Assembly: GCA_018398575.1 (NCBI GenBank)
Contig: JAGTXZ010000003.1
Coordinates: forward strand, 434,001 to 498,000
Direction of reading: 5' to 3'
DNA: 64,000 bases
Source of the DNA: Ampelomyces quisqualis
Taxonomy: Eukaryota; Ascomycota; Dothideomycetes; Pleosporales; Phaeosphaeriaceae
The notes under the pieces were generated by a model that was given only the letters and a program-made list of their open reading frames with translations, had not been told where the DNA came from and ran no database searches. The position numbers and the translations under genes are program-made. Positions 46,894-58,196 of this stretch are shown here, in pieces; position 1 is the first letter of the stretch; each line of letters opens with the position of its first letter.

Positions 46894-48677
46894 CTACAGT
46901 TCCATTCGTCCAAAAAAGTCCGCCGCATACGCAGCAACTTGTTCTGGTCTCTCCACCATGGGCAAATGTCCCGCCCCCTCAACGACGTTCAAATCCACTC
47001 CACTCCCCAATTTCTGCGCCATATTCTCCCTCATCGTCTTGGGCAACAGTCCATCTCCCGCGCCTACCAAGAACGCTCCTTTGCCTTTATACCCACCCAT
47101 CTTACTTCTAATATCATATGCATGCAGCGCCTCCACACTACGTTTAAATCCATCCAACGAGTTGCGTGCAACCATATCTTTGACGCGCGTAATCTCTCCA
47201 ATCAACTCATGGTCAGAGTACGACTCCGAGACGAACCACCGCCGAACCGTCGCTTCAGCGAGACGTTGGCCGACCATGTGTTGACCCTCCGACGACGTGG
47301 CGCCTTCTGCTTCGCACATGGCTACGCGCTCATTCCACGCGTTTGCGTTGCCCGGCGGCGCAAAAGCATTTGTGTCGCATGCGATGAAGGCTTCGATACG
47401 CTCTGGGTATTCGAGGCCGGCGTTGAGCGCCGTCGCCCCGCCTAGGGAGACGCCCATTACGGATGCTTTCTTGGCGCGCAGGGCGTTGAGAAGGGACATG
47501 AGGTCGGTGGTTAGCACATCGAGTGTGATGGGCGAAGTGGAGTTTTGGGCAAGGGCGAAGCGGCCGCGCGTGTTGTACCGGAGGACGCGGTATTTATTGT
47601 TTGTTAGGCGTAGAAAGTGGGATACGAAGGCGTCCCAGATGCCGTGGTCGACTAGGATGCTGTTGATCAGGACGAGCAGGGGTGCATCGGGGTCTGTTGA
47701 GCCTTCGAGGCGGTAGGGGAGGGACACGCCGTCGGGGGTGGGGATGCAGCTGGAGATGACGGGACGGTGTTCTGGGTTGGATTTGGCTGGATACGTCTTC
47801 GTCAAGCCGTCAGTGGACTCTGCTGGGAGTGCGTCGTCGCTTGCAAGACTCTTGAGATCTCGCTGTGCCGCGCCAAATGTGTAATACAAGTCGTACACCC
47901 TCCTCTTTCGCTCCTTCACTATGTCCTGGTAGATCTTGTCGCACCACTTTGTTGTCGTCGCAGCCTGGAACTCGGGGCCTCCAAGCCCATTTTGTGGCGC
48001 GTATTCGTGCAGTGCGAGGAACTCCTTCTCTTTTCTGTGGCCGCTCTCTAGGTCTAGATAGCTAGTTACAAACCTCCTTGTTCTTCGCCAGCCCGGCACC
48101 TTCCGCAGTAGTGGCACATGCTCCTGGACGTACCACCTCTCCAGCTCTTCCTCCTTGTGCTTGCCGTCTTGCAGCTGGAAGCTGACAGCAATCATGACGT
48201 TCTTTTGCCCTTCGTTCTCGACCTTGTGCAGGTCCCGGAAGTCGTCGCCCGTCCACTCCTGGAGCAGGTCGTAGTTGCGCCTGTCCACAAAGATGAGCTT
48301 CATTGCATCCCGCTCCCTCTGTGACTGCACTGGTGCAGATCGCAGCTTCAGGTACGGTTCGCGCGTGAGGTGCTCGAGTTCGTCAAAGTCGTATATTGCC
48401 ATCCATTCCGGCTTCTCCTGGCTACCAGATTGGGTGTCGAGGTCGGTCGCCCGGTAGCGGAAGCCGTTCTTGCAGAAGGGCAGGCGTAGACGATTGGGGC
48501 CGTGTTCATTCTGGTACCTGAGGAGCCGCAGCGTTAGATGGTGCTGCGAACTCGACAGGATCCGGCTATAGAACAGGCAACTCAAACTTACCAATCGTGG
48601 AACTGCGCCTCTGGCAGGCCCTCTTTGGGCTGCATGGTCACGTGTAGAATGCCTGGGGTTGGTTGGGACGCCATCAT
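46894..48677 (-). CDS. EthD-like domain fused to 3-oxoadipate enol-lactonase-type alpha/beta hydrolase
   Basis: Two exons, 48677-48592 and 48517-46894, give 569 residues. The intron (GTAAGT to CTCAG) restores AQFHDWYQNEHGPNRLRLP. The first 250 residues look like two ferredoxin-like (EthD/dimeric alpha-beta barrel) segments: WYQNEHGPNRL and the parallel RWYVQEHVPLLRKVPGWRR. The rest is an alpha/beta hydrolase: oxyanion region LVLINSILVDHGIWDAF, nucleophile elbow GVSLGG, acid GAGDGLLP and histidine GAGHLPMVERP. The hydrolase part resembles PcaD, which opens 3-oxoadipate enol-lactone to 3-oxoadipate. Its position next to carboxymuconate cyclase supports that step. It converges on the AlkB-like gene with only 59 bases between stops. 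The role of the EthD-like part is unknown. Confidence 0.85.
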
Positions 48678-48980
48678 GTCAGGCTGTTGAAGTCAGATAT
48701 CGCGGCAAGTTGGCAGTACTGCTGGCGAAAAGAGGTGCGCGTTATACATATAGCAATTGAGGCACATTGAACCTCGCAAGTGCAGAGCTTCCCTATCTAC
48801 GTGCAAGATATGCCATAGATGACAGATGGCCCTGGAAGAGAGCCACAGCGCTTCCCGAGGCCATTTGCCGGCTGCCCCTCTCTTTCCGAAAACAGTTCCG
48901 AAGTTACCACCCAGTGAGTGCCACCCACCCCACCATAGTACGACATGTCGGCGATGAAGTGACCGTCCCACTTCCACATG

Positions 48981-50228
48981 TCAATCATACCAAATAGCAT
49001 TCATGCCAAAGCCCTTGTCACCAATCTCCAGCCGGGCGACTCGTGCCAAAAACTCGTCGTGCCACCTATAAATCTCCACGCCACCCTTCTCGTCATCAGT
49101 AAGCGCCAGCCATTCGTCGCTCCACGGACATGGCGACACTGCGTTGGAGTGTCCACCAGAAGTCGGCGTCGGGTTGAGGCATATTTGTCGCTCAATCGCG
49201 CCCGACGGAGCAATCTTGAACGCTGCCATGTAACCCGTCAGGGCGAAGGAGTTGGAGCGAGAGGTCGCGAAGAGATATTGCGCGGATTGGGCCAGGAAGC
49301 AGACGTCGGAACGGTACATGGTGTCTGCGTTGGGGATGCCTGCACTTGATGTCAGAAACCAACCTATAGTTGAAATTGTAAAAACGCACCAGGCGGGATC
49401 AATGGGTACGTCTTGTGTGTGTAGATGGGCAGCTTGGTCCGCGGGTCGATGACATATTCGCACAGTCTATTTCCTCCCTCCATCAATGCATACAGGTAGT
49501 TTCCACTAGGGTGCATCTCAACCCATCTTGGATGGTCCTTCGGTGCTGGTGCATCTGTGTAGCCCACCGTCTCTAGTCTGCCCTCGTCGTCAATCTTCTT
49601 GTGGCACCAGACTCTGTTTGCCCACATGTCTGCGCTGTAAAGGTAGCTTTCGCTAGGGTCGAAGACCATGCCATGAATTGCGGTCTTCTCGCAATACTCG
49701 TAGTTTTGTATGTTCTCTGCGAGATGACCAGACGGGTTGACGGAAAAAACATTGCCGTAGCCTGCGTAGTCGTAAAAAGGGTTGCAATAGACGGCGTATG
49801 GCGGCTTCTTTGCGGCAAGGAGGAAAATGGCCCGAGTCTTGGTATCGGCATCGTTGGCTCTAGCTGTAGATTTGTTAGCTGCTAATGACAGTTGACTGAC
49901 TGCACTGTGTATATTCACGGTGTCCACCGATTGGGAAGCTTCCAGTGTGTACAATCTCGCCCGGACTCTTGACTTGATGAGAGCTCCAATTCTTCATTGA
50001 TGAACCATATATGTTTCTCCTCTGATGCTGCACCCTGTCAGTCACCGCGCTCTTCTAGGAAGATCTGCTGGTGTCGCATACGTCAAAAGCCATCCAGCTA
50101 ATTGGTTCATCCTCGGGTATCTCGGTCTTCTTCACCAGCTCCAATTCCAATGTCTCGTCGTCGAATGCGACAGTAATGATAACACCTGGTGGTGTCCATG
50201 TTCCAATCATAAGATGGTGTTTGACCAT
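48981..50228 (-). CDS. 3-carboxy-cis,cis-muconate cyclase (CMLE, beta-propeller type)
   Basis: Four exons, 50228-50082, 50027-49919, 49863-49390 and 49339-48981, give 362 residues. The start MVKHHLMIGTWTPPG and end GFGMNAIWYD match the Neurospora enzyme closely, and the joins restore PISWMAFDHQRRNIYG, GGHPRANDADTKTRAIFLLA and PLIPPGIPNADTMYR. Other conserved blocks are HGMVFDPSESYLYSAD, DHPRWVEMHPSGNYLYAL and TPTSGGHSNAVSPCPWSDEW. The enzyme is a seven-bladed propeller that cyclises 3-carboxy-cis,cis-muconate to 3-carboxymuconolactone in the eukaryotic protocatechuate pathway, and it is unrelated to the bacterial enzyme of the same step. It starts 405 bases from the divergent dioxygenase gene and lies 303 bases from the hydrolase gene on the same strand. 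Confidence 0.93.
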
Positions 50229-50633
50229 GATGACGATTCGCCGTGTTCACGTTGAAAGACTTGACTGACACTCCCGCGTGGTACGAAGGGACGCGCGACG
50301 CATGTTGATCCATTGTTAGTAAACTTGCCGTGACCCAAGACGATAGTGGGGCAAAGGCTTCTTGCGCGGGAGGAGATCCGGGTAAGAGTTCACCCAGAAC
50401 GCGTCAGATGTGATTCGCCAATGCACCCCCGCTCTCTCGGCAATGGCTCGCAGCGCCCTCATAACAGCTCCAAAGCGTCGCCTGATAGTCTATGCCGGCT
50501 AGAGACACGGGATTGTCAAAGGTCTTGGTTCGTTGGCTGGACTGCCCATGGAGACGACATTTATAGAGAGTCGCCTTGCCCGTCAATCATTCTATCTTCC
50601 TACCTGACATTGAACACCTCGCACACAGTCACA
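50229..50633. promoter_or_regulatory. Bidirectional promoter of the cyclase and the ring-cleavage dioxygenase
   Basis: Two enzymes for consecutive pathway steps start 405 bases apart on opposite strands, so coordinated control is likely. CGG at 50367-50369 and CCG at 50378-50380 form a CGG-N8-CCG inverted pair, the type of site bound by Zn2Cys6 dimers. One such site can arise by chance. Confidence 0.5.
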
Positions 50634-51710
50634 ATGGATCCCAACACTCAGACAGCGCCCAAATACCAGGATGGTCCTGACGCGAAGCACCGCTTCGATC
50701 CCAACTTCACGGCTGCCGTCATCAATGCCATGGGTCCCAATGTGCCTGAGCGGACACGCTTCGTCATGGGATCGCTCATCACGCATTTGCATGACTTCGT
50801 TCGTGAGGTTGAGCTCACCAATGAGGAATGGTTCGAGGGAGTCCGATTCGTCAACTCCATTGGCCAGACCACCACCAACACCAGGAACGAGGCGCATCGC
50901 ATCTCAGATGTCCTGGGTGTCGAGTCGTAAGTTGTCACCCGTCACGTGAGACTCCAATGTCTTGACAATTCTAGATTGGTCGACGAGATCGCACACAAAC
51001 ACATCAACGAGTCCGGTGAAGTCCCTACATCCTCCACAATCCTCGGGCCATTCTGGTCTCCTCACTCTCCCTTCCGCGATCTCGGCGACACTATCATCCG
51101 CAACCCTCACCCAGATGGCCAGACCGCGCTCATGCATGGTGTGGTTCAGGATCTCGACACAAAGAAGGGCATTCCAGGCGCCGTGATCGACATCTGGCAA
51201 GCCAGTGCCAATGGAAAGTACGACTTCCAGGACCCAGAAAACCAGGAGCCAAACAATCTGAGAGGCAAATTCACAACCAACGAAAAGGGCGAATACCACT
51301 ACTACTGCTACAAGCCCACTGCATACTCGCTGCCCACGGATGGTATGTTTGATACAACTCGTCCGATCCAAGAGCTTCTGCTAACAGCGTCAACAGGTGC
51401 TGCTGGCCAGCTGTTCCGCACTATGGACCGCCACCCGTTCCGCCCCGCACACATTCATCTCATGGTCTCAGCGGAAGGGTACAAGCCATTGATCACTCAG
51501 CTTTACCCTCGCGATGACCCGTGGGTGTCGAATGACACTGTATTTGCCGTCAAGGACGACTTGCTGCTCGATTTTGAGCCGACCAAGGACCCCAAGGCGA
51601 AGCTGGACTTGCTGTACAATGTCACTTTGGCGCCAACTGGCCAAAAGACTGGCCGATTGGAAGGCATCCCACGATTACCGAATGTTTTTGACGAGCAGAG
51701 CAGGTTGTAA
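50634..51710 (+). CDS. Intradiol ring-cleavage dioxygenase (protocatechuate 3,4- or hydroxyquinol 1,2-type)
   Basis: Three exons, 50634-50926, 50975-51342 and 51397-51710, give 324 residues. An alpha-helical N-terminal domain (about 20-110, with GSLITHLHDFVREVELTNEE) precedes the catalytic beta-sandwich. ILGPFWSPHSPF, GAVIDIWQASANGKYDFQDP, LRGKFTTNEKGEYHYYCYKP and RHPFRPAHIHLMV supply the two tyrosine and two histidine iron ligands of the family. Such Fe(III) enzymes open catechol-type rings between the hydroxyls. The N-domain architecture is shared by catechol, hydroxyquinol and fungal protocatechuate enzymes, so the substrate is not fixed by sequence. The divergent neighbour acts on the product of protocatechuate 3,4-cleavage, which favours protocatechuate. 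The second intron is a multiple of three and open, so it could be missed; GTATGT and ACAG mark it. Confidence 0.9.
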
Positions 51711-51892
51711 AAAGGGGAGATGGAGGGCATGTTTCTGCAGACACGTTTGTACATGGCGATATCTTTGGGGTTTATGCATGGAAACAAATGCCATGGTGGG
51801 AATGTAAATCAACGAGAATTCAGATCACACTGGCCAAGTCGAGGAGAGCAGCGGTAAACCGCATGCGTTTGTGTCCCCGCATATTCATGTAC

Positions 51893-51967
51893 CCACTTTA
51901 CGCACTTTGTTACGAAACCACTTTACGCACTTTGTTACGAAACCACTTTACGCACTTTGTTACGAAA
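51893..51967. repeat. 25-bp direct repeat, three perfect copies, in the promoter of the decarboxylase-family gene
   Basis: The unit CCACTTTACGCACTTTGTTA followed by CGAAA occurs at 51893, 51918 and 51943 with no mismatch. A partial fourth copy (CCACTT) follows. The last copy ends 39 bases before the ATG at 52007. Confidence 0.95.
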
Positions 51968-52006
51968 CCACTTCTCCGCACATTCTGCACGACAACACAC
52001 CTCACC

Positions 52007-52594
52007 ATGCGCGTCCCCTACGCCCCCTCGGAAGCTCCCACGGAAGAAGCCCGCGCCGTCTACGAGCGGATCGCCGAGCGCCGAAAGCCCCGCCCCCTCA
52101 TCCCGCTGGACCTCGCGCTCCTACACAACCCCGCCGTAGCAGACGGGTGGAACTCGTTCCTCGGCGCGATCCGCACCCAAACAAGCGTGCCCGAGCGTCT
52201 GAAGGAACTCGCCATCTCGCGCGTCGCAGTGCTCAACAAGGCCGTTCACGAGTGGGACGTTCATGCCGCGCTGGCACTCCAGGCGGGCGTGTCGAGGGAG
52301 GCGATGCAGCTGGTGTTTGACACGCCGGTTACGGGGCGCGGGTGGAGGCGAGATGGGGATCTGCACGGGCTCACGGAGGATGAGGAGGCAGTCATTTTGT
52401 ACACGGATCAGATGACGGTTGGGGTGGAGGTGGAGGATGCGGTGGCGGAGAGGGTGAAGGCGAGTCTGAGCGATACCCAGGTTGTGGAGCTCACGGCGAC
52501 GATTGCAGCGTACAATGCTGTGAGCCGGTTTTTGGTGGCGCTGGATGTGGGCGAGTGTAACGGGAGGGGGATGAAGAAGGTAGAGGAGCTGTAA
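52007..52594 (+). CDS. Carboxymuconolactone decarboxylase family protein
   Basis: A single exon of 195 residues from ATG 52007 (MRVPYAPSEAPTEEARAVYE). The helical CMD/AhpD pattern is visible: LALLHNPAVADGWNSFLGAI, VPERLKELAISRVAVLNKAV with HEWDVHAALALQAGVSREAM, and near the end VVELTATIAAYNAVSRFLVA. The family's usual CxxC is absent: the EWDVHA position has Glu/His, as in true decarboxylase-like and related fungal members rather than AhpD peroxidase partners. In the protocatechuate branch a decarboxylase acts on the muconolactone made by the cyclase. Its position 296 bases downstream of the ring-cleavage dioxygenase on the same strand supports that role. Frame upstream of the ATG is open but consists of repeat sequence. 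Confidence 0.85.
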   Translation: MRVPYAPSEAPTEEARAVYERIAERRKPRPLIPLDLALLHNPAVADGWNSFLGAIRTQTSVPERLKELAISRVAVLNKAVHEWDVHAALALQAGVSREAMQLVFDTPVTGRGWRRDGDLHGLTEDEEAVILYTDQMTVGVEVEDAVAERVKASLSDTQVVELTATIAAYNAVSRFLVALDVGECNGRGMKKVEEL

Positions 52595-52836
52595 ATGAGC
52601 TGCGCAAGTCACGATGTTGGCGGTGCGCCGCAATGACGCCATGACGGAATTAGCGCGCTCGGTACGGAATAACTACCCCCGAGCCTCGGCGGTGTTCAGC
52701 CGCAACAACCCATGGTCGCTTGACCTGCCCAGTGCTGGCGGGGGCGACTAAAGAAGTGTTATATGCAAAGCAGGCGCAGGACCATCTCAGCTCCACACTG
52801 CCTGATACCTGCTCAGCAGCCGCACGCAACTCGGCC

Positions 52837-54165
52837 ATGGCTTCACTGGCACCGCGTCTCTTTGCCCGCAGCGCGCGGCCCCTCTTCCGGTGCTCGCAGA
52901 CGGCGCGGCGACACGCCTCCACGAAACACCCCGCCGGCTTCGCTCCGCCCACACAAGCCGACCTCGACGAGCTGCGCGAATCTGTGCGCGACTTCACGCG
53001 GCGCGAGGTGCCCGAGGAGGTGGCCGCCAAGACCGACCGCGACAACGCGTTCCCCAACGACCTGTGGCGGAAGTTGGGCGAGGCCGGCCTCCTCGGCATC
53101 ACGGCCGACGATGAGTTTGGCGGCATGGCCATGGGGTACCAGGCACACTGCGTCGTCATGGAGGAGTTGTCCAGAGCTTCCGGGAGCATAGGCCTCAGCT
53201 ACGCCGCGCACAGCCAGCTGTGCGTGAACCAGCTGATGCTCAACGGCAACGCCGCGCAGAAGAAGAAGTACCTGCCGGGCCTCGTCAGCGGAGACCAGAT
53301 CGGCGCGCTAGCCATGTCAGAACACTCGGCTGGCTCCGACGTCGTCAGCATGAAGACTACGGCAAAGCACGTGGACGGCGGCTATCTTCTCAACGGCACC
53401 AAGATGTGGATCACAAACGTAGACTTCACACCCAGACCTCTTCCTGAACGCGACAACTGACACACCCCACAGGGTCCAGACGCACACACCATCGTCGTCT
53501 ACGCCAAAACCCGCCCCGACGCCGCCTCCAAAGGCATCACCGCCTTCATCGTCGAAACCTCGACCCCCGGCTTCAGCATCACAAAGAAACTCGACAAGCT
53601 CGGCATGCGCGGCTCCAACACGGGCGAACTCGTCTTCGAAGACGTCTTCGTGCCCGCCGAAAACGTGCTCGGCACCCTCAACCGCGGCGTCGGCGTGCTC
53701 ATGGAAGGACTCGATCTCGAGCGCCTGGTCCTCTCCGCCGGCCCGCTAGGCCTCATGCAAGCCTCACTAGACAACGTCCTGCCGTACACACACCAAAGAA
53801 AACAATTCGGCACTCCAATCGCACACAACCAACTCGTCCAGGGCAAGTTGGCCGACATGTACACCAAATTCCGCGCCTCCCAAGCTTTCACCTACACCAT
53901 TGCGCGCGCCGTCGACGAATCCCACGCGAACCCCGACGTCCGGACCCAGGATTGCGCAGGCGCCATTCTGTATGCCGCCGAGAGAGCGAGCGAGGTGGCG
54001 GCGGATGCGGTCCAGTTGATGGGCGGAATGGGCTACATGAATGAAGTCCCGGTCGGCAGGATTCTGCGCGACGCCAAGCTGTATGAGATTGGAGCGGGGA
54101 CGAGTGAGGTGAGACGAATGGTGATTGGCCGCGCGTTTAACAAGGAGTGGAAGCAGGCCATGTGA
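52837..54165 (+). CDS. ivd: Isovaleryl-CoA dehydrogenase, mitochondrial
   Basis: Two exons, 52837-53418 and 53473-54165 (GTAGAC donor, CACAG acceptor), give 424 residues. The start MASLAPRLFARSARPLFRCS is a typical mitochondrial presequence. Acyl-CoA dehydrogenase motifs follow: AMSEHSAGSDVVSMK and GTKMWITNGPDAHTIVVYA (restored by the splice), LGMRGSNTGELVFEDVFVP, RKQFGTPIAHNQLVQGKLAD and GGMGYMNEVPVGRILRDAK. MEGLDLERLVLSAGPLGLM carries the glutamate that in isovaleryl-CoA dehydrogenase is the catalytic base. The enzyme oxidises isovaleryl-CoA in leucine breakdown with FAD. It follows the decarboxylase gene by 242 bases on the same strand. It belongs to a different pathway, so this may be simple adjacency. 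Confidence 0.93.
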
Positions 54166-54598
54166 AGATAACAACCATGAATCGCACTCAGAGCTAAATG
54201 TCACATGGAATAAAGTAAACATGACGCAGTTTGCTTGCTACCCCCAGGCTACATGGTGCTGGCTGTTCAAAATCTGCAACTCGTTTCTATTCCGCGGTAA
54301 ATGCTCGGGGATGCGAGTCCCTGGCAGCTGCCAACATGTGGAGTGAACCCAGTCTAGGAAATTCAAGCATAGTGTGCAACAACAAGAGGTTGCAAAGTGA
54401 ATTAGAAGTATATCTTTGCCGCTCGATACAAGTTGCGTGCTTGTCGCGCGAGACAAGCTAGCAAAATCAGTGCATGATTTTGTACAATTCTTGCTTCGTT
54501 TTGGACTGGAAGCCTTGATCCCGTGTTTGACGAGGCCCTTTTCTTTGCCTCGTATCAGAAGCGTCATGGCCTCGAGTCCTCATCGACGTCGGCGTCTT
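54166..54598. other. Intergenic region between convergent genes
   Basis: The isovaleryl-CoA dehydrogenase gene (plus) and the broken Hsp70-like gene (minus) converge here. I see no ORF with support; it should hold both 3' untranslated regions. Confidence 0.5.
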
Positions 54599-56576
54599 TC
54601 AGTGACCGATTCCTTTCTCCTTTCTGACGCCGGCTGGTCTTCCCCTCTTGCGTCCTCTTGTAGACCCTTCTTGTTCCGCCTGATTGTTCTCGCCCTGGCC
54701 CCTCTTTCCACCTTGCGGGTTGTTTGTACGATTCTTTGCGTGCTCTGCAAGTAAATAGTCGGAAAATTCCCTGCCCTTTTTCGGGATTTTTGGCTGGGGC
54801 TGACGCGAGTCGCTCAAGTCACTGCCGGTTCTCGATTGCGATTCGATAGGGGTTGGCAGAGGTGGGACCCGCGTTGGAAGTGGTGCTTCGATTGATGGAC
54901 GAATGGGTAGATCTTGCCGCGAAGCTGAAATGCGAGGACTTGTTGGCTGAGATGCAGGCGTCGTACCAACGTTCGCGTAAGATTGTGGAGCTCGTGTTCT
55001 CCATGGTCCAACAACTACGGAAGGCGACCCTGAGATGGATGGAGCTCGAGGAGTCAATCGGTCGTTGGAGCCTACCTCCTCGGCAAGGATTTGTCTGATA
55101 GGTGTATAAGCAATGCGCTGCTTACCGACCATGTTCAATGGATCATCCTTATGGGTCCTGCGTTCAGCCCTATTGTTCGTGCTCGTTGTCAATTCACGCA
55201 CTGCACGCTCTTCCGAGTCCCTGTATGGTGAGGACCGACCCACAGTGCTTCAACGCACATCAGGCTCCTGGTAGAGGGCAGACGATGCGTCCACCCTCTT
55301 CTCGCTGCCTTCACCCTCTGCCCAGTCACCACAACGCCTAGCTCATCCGTGATCTCAAGCCAGCATGTCAACATAGGTGGCTTGAGGGCAACCATCAGGT
55401 TCGCACTCAATTCGCGCCATTTGCTGTAGTTCTCTGTACCCTTCTTTCCATCCTCATAAATTGTTCCGAATTCGCGCAGGGCCTTGCCTACCCCGAAAGT
55501 CCACACGACTGACCTCAAGGTCCGTCTATGAGATGGATGGTTCTTTGGCAGGACCACCCCGTTAAAAATATCATCATCGTTCACGAATATTGTCGTCTCT
55601 ATCTCATAACGTTTCCTCTCGTTTTTGTTTTGATTGGCAGTCATGCCAAATATATGCCTGACAGGTATGGCTGGACATTGGTGTTCCGGCAAATAGTGTT
55701 CACCCTGCTATTTGTTAGCTGCAATGGCAAGGCAAAAAGTCAGAGTTGCGCCCACTTTTAAGATCAGAGGTTTGCAGAGATCCACATAGTAGACATCACC
55801 GTCAGCGCCTTGTTCGGTCAAGAGCTCATTTCCTTCCTCTCACCAGGCCCGTAGCTCGTTGAATTCAGCTGCCTCGAGATCTTCTTCATCGACACGGACT
55901 TGGTAGCCGTAGAAATAAGTTGAGTTGGATATCTCCCGCTGCGCCTCCTCTGGGTACATCATCATTCTCAAAGCACCGAGTGCGCACACACCTCCAGATT
56001 GACGGCTAGAAAGTTGGCTCAGCGTATGTTATGATCCCAAGTATCTCAAGAACTTGCGCGTCCTCAAATGTCACTTTTATCTTGTTCAATCGGCCAAGAT
56101 TCATCTGTTCGATCAGTTCTCTTACTTTCCGTCGAACCCACCCTGATGCAGAGAAAGCACCAGCTACAAGTAATATCGTGATGCGCTCTCCCTTGCCACC
56201 TTCGGCTAGAAGGATTCTACGTCTGAGGAACTCGACGTCTTCTGCTACCGCTTCTTCGAAAGGTGCGACACCCATCTCCCTGAGAGATGTCAGCAATGTT
56301 CAAACGTTACGATGGTTATTCATACCAACGGACAGTGTATTCTCCTGGGCGGAGAACACCGTTATCCTTGTCCAGCTTCAACCCCGGGAACCCCAACGGC
56401 AAGTCCTTCCATGCTTTCTTGTCTGGCGTCATAGCAGGCTTCAGCTGGAAGCTCATTAGATTTGCTGTTCCTGCGCTGGATCGGTCAGGATCGATTCCTA
56501 TTGTCTTAGACATCCATGCTGCACGAAAAGACGACGTGCCAAAATCGATCATCAAGTAAGTCAAATGCCGTAGCAT
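54599..56576 (-). pseudogene. Broken Hsp70-like (HSPA12-type) gene, paralogue of the intact gene at 58197-61369
   Basis: Pieces follow the order of the intact paralogue, with introns at matching places. From ATG 56576 (IDFGTSSFRAAWMSK, phosphate-1-like) the frame runs to YTVRW, then intron 56325-56280. Next comes MGVAPFEEAVAEDVEF with ILLVAGAFSASGWVRRKV (compare LLASGGFSENPWVKDD in the intact copy). Then a frame change is needed near 56006-56012 to reach SGGVCALGALRMMM, and a TGA stop interrupts the frame at 55840-55842. Further on, intron 55755-55705 leads to GEHYLPEHQCPAIPVRHIFG and IFVNDDDIFNGVV, and a last join reaches a Pro/Arg-rich tail ending RGRKRGRPAGVRKEKGIGH. Most of the ATPase domain is missing. 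The stop is one C-to-T change from CGA. Confidence 0.6.
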
Positions 56577-58196
56577 TGTTGAAGTGCTCGGGTGCCGGCT
56601 TGATGATCCTGACGTGTCTGGAGGTGATTCCTGGACGAGGATCCTGCGAACGATGGAGGCACTAACGGTAGCCGTGAGCTTCAGATGCCTAATTTTGCCA
56701 AACAGCTCGCGTTTACAAGTACTTACTTGATGCTGTGTGTGGCGATTGCCACAGATTATTGACCCAACTTGGAAAATATGCACTCATGCCTTCCGCCACT
56801 CATTCGGGGCTTGTCAATTTGCAAGTTTTCTTTATTGAATCGAGGGACAGTCCGTGTAGTTTCAGAAGAATGGCGACGTGTCGCACTGTTTTGTCACGAT
56901 GACAAGGTGGGCCGCGGGCGCAACTGAGCCAATATAAAGCTCTTCCTCGCGACTCCGGGGGCAGCCGGTGTTAGTCTCGTGTGCAGAAGGAAAGTTATCA
57001 AAGTACAATGTTTATGTCTGAGAGGGAATGTGGTGCGAAGGCGCGATAGGTACTTATTCTTTATACATGACATGTGTACTGGTAGCACATGTGTCACGGA
57101 TGCCCGGGTTAGACTACCGGTACCATGTGCTGGGGTGTTTGCTGTATGTATAATGTAGCTATGGTACAAGGAAGAGTTCCAGGGGTGGCTTTTGAGCTCC
57201 GACCACTTCAACTAGATTCCACCCATCCAAATCATCAATTGCAAGCCACCCGTGATCTCTGGCGTCTCTAGCTTCTCGCTTTACAAACGCTCTTTCCGTC
57301 GCTCGCCCGTCAATCCTTTCGTCCAGAAAACAAAAATTGTTTCTGCACGTTGCTGCGAGTGTCCATGTGGGCGTATCGCACCAATCTCGATGGGGCAAGT
57401 TCGATGTGCGCAGCCGAATAATGTGAGCTGTCGCCGCGGGAGAGGTGTCAAACGCCTTTCCCAACCTCCCTTTAGGCTCTATCTAAAAGGATGCTTGGCG
57501 TTAGTTTCTTGTCGTACACATGAACTATCGCGGGCTCCGAGCTGGCAGAGCTTTGCAATCTGCAAACGAACTTCATGTGCTAGATACTGCTATAAGGTTC
57601 CATTGCGAAATAGCCCAAACGTGAGTCCATGAACATGGACACGCGGTTGCCAATTCTTCGGAAAGTGAAGCGTTACCCCGAGGCTGTCGCGTATGTATCA
57701 CCTATCTCAACCCTCATCAGTGGCACTGCGCGGAAATTCGGCTGCAGGATAACCATGTCGATTTGTCAGACGACGCATGCAGATCTGCCTGGCTGTGATA
57801 CGTCGATTGAACTGGTCTCACGAAACTGCTGGTCGTTTCACAACAAGGACACCCCGCAACAGTTAACTGGGCAGAGCTCCTAATACAGATACGAGGATTG
57901 TGTAGAAGGATTCATCCCATAGCCTCTTCGATAGCTGCACGGTCAGCAAGCAGGGAATTATGCCATTCGTTCCCCCGCAGCTTTATATGTGTCTAGGAAT
58001 GTGAAAATGGGCATAGAGCAGGCTAAACTGCTACACGAATTCTGACAGTGGCATATCCAGACACTTGTCCAGCTGAGTCTTGCATTAAAAAATCGTTGCA
58101 TCGACCCAATTACGCTGTTTCAGTCGTTCTTTATCTCCCGTTGTCTTTATTGGCTTCCGTAGGCGAGATCTTCTCTCTCTCAGCGACCCGTCAGTC
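56577..58196. other. Region between the two Hsp70-like genes
   Basis: No gene is supported. Minus-strand frames at 56894-57211 and 57159-57464 and plus-strand frames at 57252-57883 show no motif. The missing ATPase half of the broken Hsp70-like copy is not here in any frame I could read. Confidence 0.45.
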
